Source: Janthinobacterium fluminis
GTDB lineage: Bacteria > Pseudomonadota > Gammaproteobacteria > Burkholderiales > Burkholderiaceae_D
Reading direction: 5' to 3'
Assembly (NCBI RefSeq): GCF_028595325.1
Contig: NZ_JAQQXR010000003.1
Location: 310,001 to 374,000, forward strand
Length of the DNA: 64,000 bases
Shown here: piece by piece, positions 62,181 to 64,000 of the stretch
Numbering within the stretch: position 1 is the stretch's first letter
Layout of the letters: each line of letters begins with the position of its first letter
Translations under genes and position numbers: made by a program
Notes under the pieces: generated by a model
The model's database searches: none
The model's input: only the letters and a program-made list of their open reading frames with translations
Told to the model about the DNA's origin: nothing

Positions 62181-62861
62181 ATGACGAAAATATTGATCGT
62201 CGAAGACAATCTGGACTATGCCGAAGACATGGCAGAGTTTTTGACGGAGCTCGAACACGAAGTCCATATCACCAGCTCGGCCGGGGATATGTGGGCGGCC
62301 TTGAGCCAGGGCAATGTCGGTGTCGTCGTGCTCGATCTTGGCTTGCCCGACGAGGACGGCTTCAACGTGATTCCGCGCATGCGCCAACTGTATCCGCAGA
62401 TCGGCGTGCTGGTGCTGACGGGCCGGGTGGCGTTCGACAGCCGCATCCTCGGCCTGCGTTTGGGCGCCGACCATTATCTGACCAAGCCGATCAAGTTCCC
62501 CGAGCTGGCCGCCCATATCGAGGCGCTGGACCGCCGCGTCGGGCCGCAAGACCCCCTGCCGATGCCGGGCAAGTGGACGCTGAAAGTGAGCGCGCGCCAG
62601 CTTGAGCTGATGGGGGCCGTCATCGCCCTGACGGAAAAAGAGTTCAACTTCCTGCACTTGCTGACGATTAATACCCGTCCCGTGCCGCGCGACGTCATCG
62701 TCGCCGGCATGGGCGGCGACGACCCGGACGCGGGGCGCCGCGTCGACATGCTGGTGTACCGGCTGCGCAAGAAGGCGCGCAGCGGGCTGGGCCAGGACTT
62801 GCCGCTGCGCAGCGCGTATGGCGAGGGCTACAGCCTGTCGACCAGCTTCAATCTGTCGTAG
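62181..62861 (+). CDS. OmpR-family response regulator
   Basis: A 226-residue two-component regulator. The receiver domain (1-115) has the acidic pocket VEDN, phosphorylated aspartate D52 in VVLDLGLPDEDG, the switch threonine in LVLTGRV and lysine in LTKPIKF. A winged-helix domain of the OmpR/PhoB type follows (about 130-222: LTEKEFNFLHLLTINTRPVP, VDMLVYRLRKKA, PLRSAYGEGYSL). OmpR-type domains bind direct repeats about 11 bp apart, as found before the TPS genes 14-30 kb upstream, so this regulator is a candidate for those sites beside PhoB itself. That link is only a suggestion. Confidence 0.93.
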   Translation: MTKILIVEDNLDYAEDMAEFLTELEHEVHITSSAGDMWAALSQGNVGVVVLDLGLPDEDGFNVIPRMRQLYPQIGVLVLTGRVAFDSRILGLRLGADHYLTKPIKFPELAAHIEALDRRVGPQDPLPMPGKWTLKVSARQLELMGAVIALTEKEFNFLHLLTINTRPVPRDVIVAGMGGDDPDAGRRVDMLVYRLRKKARSGLGQDLPLRSAYGEGYSLSTSFNLS

Positions 62862-62915
62862 GCCAAAGGCGCAAGGCCGGCGGCCGGCGTCGTTTTCATG
62901 CCGCCGCCGTAAAAA

Positions 62916-62970
62916 GGGACAGAGTCGCGGCGTTTTTCCCCATCTGCAAATAAAATAGGGACAGAGTCGC
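62916..62970. repeat. GGGACAGAGTCGC repeats left of the RAYT gene
   Basis: Two direct copies at 62916-62928 and 62958-62970. They point into the transposase-like gene and are matched by inverted copies on its right side (63785-63848). Confidence 0.85.
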
Positions 62971-63015
62971 ATTTGTGCGTAAAATTGTGCCATCCACCGC
63001 TCATTTTTTACGCAT

Positions 63016-63723
63016 ATGGCCCGCCTTCCCCGCCTCATCCTGCCTGCCCAGCCGCATTACGTCGTACAACGCGGCAACAATGGCCAGTTCATCTTCTACG
63101 ACGCCGCCGACTACGTCGCCTTCCTCGGCTGGCTGCGCACGGCCGCGAAAACCTTCAAGGTCGCCGTCCACGCCTATGTCTTGATGCCGGAACAGCTGCA
63201 TTTGCTGGTGTCACCGGCCGACGCGGGCGGACTGGGCCAGATGATGCAGTGGCTGGGGCGCTATTACGTGCCCTACTTCAACCAGAAATACCAACGCAGC
63301 GGCACCCTGTGGCAGGGGCGCTATAAAACCTCGCTGATCGACCCGGAAAACTACCTGCTGAGCTGCAGCCGCTACCTGGAATTCACCCCCGTCGGCGCCG
63401 GCCTGGCGGCGCGCCCGCTCGATTACGCCTGGTCCAGCTACGCCCACCACGTCGGCGTGCGGCCCGACCCCATCATCACCGACCATCCCCTGTATTGGGC
63501 GCTGGGCAACACGCCGTTCGACCGCGAAGCGGCCTATCTGAGGCTGACGGAGCAGTCGCTGGGCGCCGACGCCGTGCGCACCGTGGAAAAAGCCGTGCTC
63601 AAGGGCTGGCCGCTGGGCTCCGAGCAGTTCAAGACGGCGCTGGAACAGCGCCTGAAGCGCCAGGTATTGCCGGCGAAACGGGGACGGCCATTCAAAACGG
63701 TTGAAAAAATCGCCGCGGACTGA
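63016..63723 (+). CDS. REP-associated tyrosine transposase (RAYT, Y1/TnpA_REP family) with altered HUH motif
   Basis: A 235-residue relative of IS200/IS605 transposases. Family features: RLPRLILPAQPHYVVQRGNN at the N-terminus, ADYVAFLGWLRTAAKTFKVA, FNQKYQRSGTLWQGRYKTSL, YLLSCSRYLEFTPVGAGLAA and DYAWSSYAHHVG. RAYTs act as single domesticated copies that spread short REP palindromes. In the metal-binding HUH position most members read MPNHVHLL; here it is MPEQLHLL, so the first histidine is Q60 (H62 remains). Several tyrosines around 83-92 could be the nucleophile. GGGACAGAG repeats flank it in inverted orientation. The larger GGGGACAGACC hairpins of the window share the same core and may be its products. 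Confidence 0.88.
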   Translation: MARLPRLILPAQPHYVVQRGNNGQFIFYDAADYVAFLGWLRTAAKTFKVAVHAYVLMPEQLHLLVSPADAGGLGQMMQWLGRYYVPYFNQKYQRSGTLWQGRYKTSLIDPENYLLSCSRYLEFTPVGAGLAARPLDYAWSSYAHHVGVRPDPIITDHPLYWALGNTPFDREAAYLRLTEQSLGADAVRTVEKAVLKGWPLGSEQFKTALEQRLKRQVLPAKRGRPFKTVEKIAAD

Positions 63724-63744
63724 TTTTCAAGGACGCCGGACGGG

Positions 63745-63773
63745 CCGGATTTGTCAAAAAATCCGGTTTTTTT
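63745..63773 (+). terminator. Rho-independent terminator of the RAYT gene
   Basis: Perfect 8-bp stem CCGGATTT-GTCAAA-AAATCCGG followed by seven Ts, 22 bp after the stop codon. Confidence 0.88.
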
Positions 63774-63784
63774 GAAAACCGCCT

Positions 63785-63848
63785 TACTCTGTCCCTATTT
63801 AATTTTTTGAGCGACGCGGCGTAAATTAATTCGACTCCGACCCTATTT
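63785..63848. repeat. Inverted GGGACAGAG repeats right of the RAYT gene
   Basis: ACTCTGTCCCTATTT (63785-63799) is the reverse complement of the left repeats, including the flanking AAATAGGGACAGAGT. A diverged copy, GACTCCGACCCTATTT, lies at 63833-63848. Confidence 0.8.
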
Positions 63849-63855
63849 ATTCCGG

Positions 63856-63884
63856 TTGAGTTTTCTGCTGCATTGCACTAATCT
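63856..63884 (+). promoter_or_regulatory. Predicted sigma-70 promoter of gltB
   Basis: TTGAGT (63856-63861), 17-bp spacer, TAATCT (63879-63884), 34 bp before the gltB ATG. Confidence 0.55.
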
Positions 63885-63918
63885 AGTTTTTCGATTTCAG
63901 AACGCGGTGGAGAAACTC

Positions 63919-64000
63919 ATGATTGCTCAAGGTTTGTACGATCCTTCCAACGAACACGATGCCTGCGGCGTCGGTTTCGTCGCCCATATCAAGGGCAACA
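63919..64000 (+). CDS. gltB: Glutamate synthase (NADPH) large subunit, 5' end only
   Basis: Only 27 codons are in the window: [20 protein letters not shown] then VAHIKGN. The ACGVGFVA motif is the start of the class II glutamine amidotransferase domain of GltB, where the cysteine becomes the N-terminal nucleophile after removal of the propeptide. The enzyme makes two glutamates from glutamine and 2-oxoglutarate. Everything after the first 27 residues is outside the window. Confidence 0.9.
   Translation, partial: MIAQGLYDPSNEHDACGVGFVAHIKGN

Overview
The window reads as one chromosomal segment of a high-GC Gram-negative betaproteobacterium. The gene set and the many short inverted repeats ending in GGGGACAGACC or GGGACAGAG fit Oxalobacteraceae (Massilia/Duganella-like); this placement is inference, since no rRNA is present. 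There is no prophage, CRISPR array, tRNA or rRNA.

Layout. (1) 1-1237 minus: a YchJ-like gene translationally coupled to the start of mccB (leucine degradation), with a LiuR-type operator inside the YchJ-like frame. (2) 1447-8675 plus: a GntR regulator followed by six co-directional genes for peptidoglycan turnover (MurQ etherase, AmpG-like permease, DigH-like glycosidase lipoprotein, BadF-type sugar kinase, AmiD-like amidase lipoprotein, D-Ala-D-Ala dipeptidase). (3) 8727-13236: a small catabolic island (DUF3100 membrane protein, HIBADH-type dehydrogenase, LysR regulator, M20 amidohydrolase). (4) 13345-19633: DUF2058 protein, PBP4 (dacB), a fused SpmA-SpmB protein, a peptide-binding protein and a YihY/BrkB protein. 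(5) 19652-19911: a structured small RNA with promoter and terminator, possibly 6S RNA. (6) 19984-26681 minus: the leucine/fatty acid cluster liuR, ivd, aceK, thiolase, SDR, acyl-CoA dehydrogenase. (7) 27530-32451: small HTH regulator, small ORF, ubiX, grxD, tex, hypothetical.

(8) 32501-57451 is the striking part. It holds an STN-domain protein without a beta-barrel, a FecI-type ECF sigma factor, a FecR-type anti-sigma factor, a 4534-residue TpsA exoprotein, its TpsB transporter, a DUF2341-LamG-ExbB fusion, ExbD, TonB, a porin, a periplasmic coiled-coil protein, a PpiC isomerase and a YbjN-like protein. This set resembles the Pseudomonas aeruginosa vreA-vreI-vreR (PUMA3) cell-surface signalling genes joined to the pdtA/pdtB two-partner secretion and exbB2-exbD2-tonB4 genes. 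The tpsA and tpsB upstream regions share a 19-bp box and a CCGTC element at exactly the same 25-bp spacing. The box contains GTCAT direct repeats with 11-bp period, as in PhoB-type operators, and a similar pair lies before the STN gene.

(9) 57645-64000: SNF2 helicase, a histidine kinase/response regulator pair, a REP-associated transposase-like gene (RAYT) between inverted GGGACAGAG repeats, and the start of gltB.

All functional statements rest on motif reading by eye. No similarity search was run.
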